A stretch of 42,726 nt of DNA, taken from assembly GCA_003049465.1 (NCBI GenBank), contig PYSS01000196.1, forward strand, positions 1 to 42,726. Direction: 5' to 3'. Both the position numbers and the translations under genes were made by a program. The notes under the pieces were generated by a model, which did not search any database, had not been told where the DNA came from, and worked only from the letters and a program-made list of their open reading frames with translations. The stretch's first letter is position 1. The number at the start of each line of letters is the position of its first letter. The DNA is from Magnaporthiopsis rhizophila. Its lineage: Eukaryota; Ascomycota; Sordariomycetes; Magnaporthales; Magnaporthaceae. This document shows positions 42,215 to 42,726 of the stretch, piece by piece.

Positions 42215-42726
42215 TGATACGAACTCTGACACTGCTGATCAACGGTTGAAGCTCCGAATTAAGATTCTCTCGTCTCTATTCAATCTGGAGCCTCGCCATG
42301 GCCAGCTCACCTCGGCCAAACCTCCGCTCCCCGAATGTGACGATGGGATTTGATCTCGGGGCCTCTCCCCCGGGAGTTGCCAAACGGATTCGATGGGTGG
42401 TTATAAAGCCCCAAACCGATGGTCGTTTAAACTACCACGATGATATCGCGACCTCCTCCAGAATTATACCGGACTGGAATTTGCATCCGCAGGCTGTTTA
42501 CCTTGGGTATAACAGTTCAAAGACCACGGATCAATGCGCAGGTGGCCTCGAGGGCACCGACGCGCACAGAGTGGGGAAACTCTTTATTCCTTCGTGGTTG
42601 TCCACTGGACGTGATCGCAGAGCTCGCGCCGCCCTATCACTTCACTTTGGATAGCTTTAACATGAAGCCGGTTTATGTTGCCTCTATGAAGCTACTTATA
42701 ACGTCAGAGCTGACCAGGGCTGGTAC
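42215..42726. other. 3' flank of the GH43 gene to the window end
   Basis: About 510 bases. An ORF of 118 codons (42298-42654) has a normal ATG but no recognisable domain or coding bias. TATAAA at 42402-42407 lies inside it and could belong to a gene that starts beyond the window. I do not call a gene here. Confidence 0.4.

Noticed and set aside
42298..42654. 118-codon ORF after the GH43 gene
   Set aside because: No family resemblance, and a TATAAA motif lies inside it; more likely flanking DNA.
1..42726. CRISPR array, bacterial operon or biosynthetic gene cluster
   Set aside because: No regularly spaced repeats, no prokaryotic gene layout, and no PKS, NRPS, terpene or P450 core genes were seen.

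Overview
This is nuclear DNA of a filamentous ascomycete (Pezizomycotina, most likely a Sordariomycete). The genes are intron-split with short GT...AG introns and TAAC/TGAC-like branch points. Coding DNA is GC-rich, and there are no operons or ribosome binding sites. The families fit too: a HET-domain protein, Kar5/Tht1, an RRD1-type PP2A activator, a GH43_24 galactanase and a NIS1-like secreted protein. A 50-N gap at 25011-25060 shows that this is a draft assembly. Most exon boundaries below were placed by hand from reading frame, splice sites and protein-family fit.

Left third (1-15.7 kb). A small two-exon secreted protein resembling NIS1 effectors (938-1450) is followed by a secreted PA-domain M28-type peptidase on the minus strand (1682-3202). 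About 3.8 kb without a convincing gene follows, including a 39-nt T run. A very large coiled-coil protein (7019-10953) has two small exons and an acidic in-frame middle exon beyond its long first exon. A small Gly/Val-rich protein (11900-12178, minus) and the PP2A activator RRD1 (12860-14496) share a divergent promoter region. A polyQ/polyA/polyT protein (14956-15702, minus) has an AAC-repeat leader.

Middle (15.7-28.7 kb). About 3.2 kb holds only a possible decayed membrane-protein gene (about 17.64-18.7 kb). Next are a HET-domain protein (18939-21173, minus), an Ala/Pro-rich protein with a 13-nt first exon (22307-22951), the zf-C3HC/Rsm1 (NIPA-like) protein whose intron holds the assembly gap (23881-25854, minus), the PAP phosphatase MET22/HAL2 (26310 or 26490 to 27587) and mitochondrial ribosomal protein uL6m (27791-28641, minus).

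Right third (28.8-42.7 kb). A decayed PIF/Harbinger-type DNA transposon (about 28.87-31.25 kb) sits between uL6m and the karyogamy gene KAR5 (31790-33552). It carries a Myb/SANT-like gene and a DDE transposase in convergent orientation, and its in-frame stops look like C-to-T changes, as in RIP. A small secreted peptide-precursor-like gene (34789-35169) follows. Then comes a broken protein kinase-WD40 gene (35687-about 38.2 kb) with catalytic motifs HRG and YFG instead of HRD and DFG, then about 2.3 kb with nothing recognisable, and finally a secreted exo-beta-1,3-galactanase-like GH43 enzyme (40718-42214).

The genes do not form a pathway or a metabolic cluster. The window mixes housekeeping genes (uL6m, RRD1, KAR5, MET22, Rsm1-like) with accessory and secreted genes, and two stretches of decayed DNA lie between them. 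I found no clearly new multi-gene system. The most informative items are the Harbinger relic with RIP-like stops, the kinase-WD40 pseudogene, the acidic cassette exon, and the candidate secreted effector and peptide genes.
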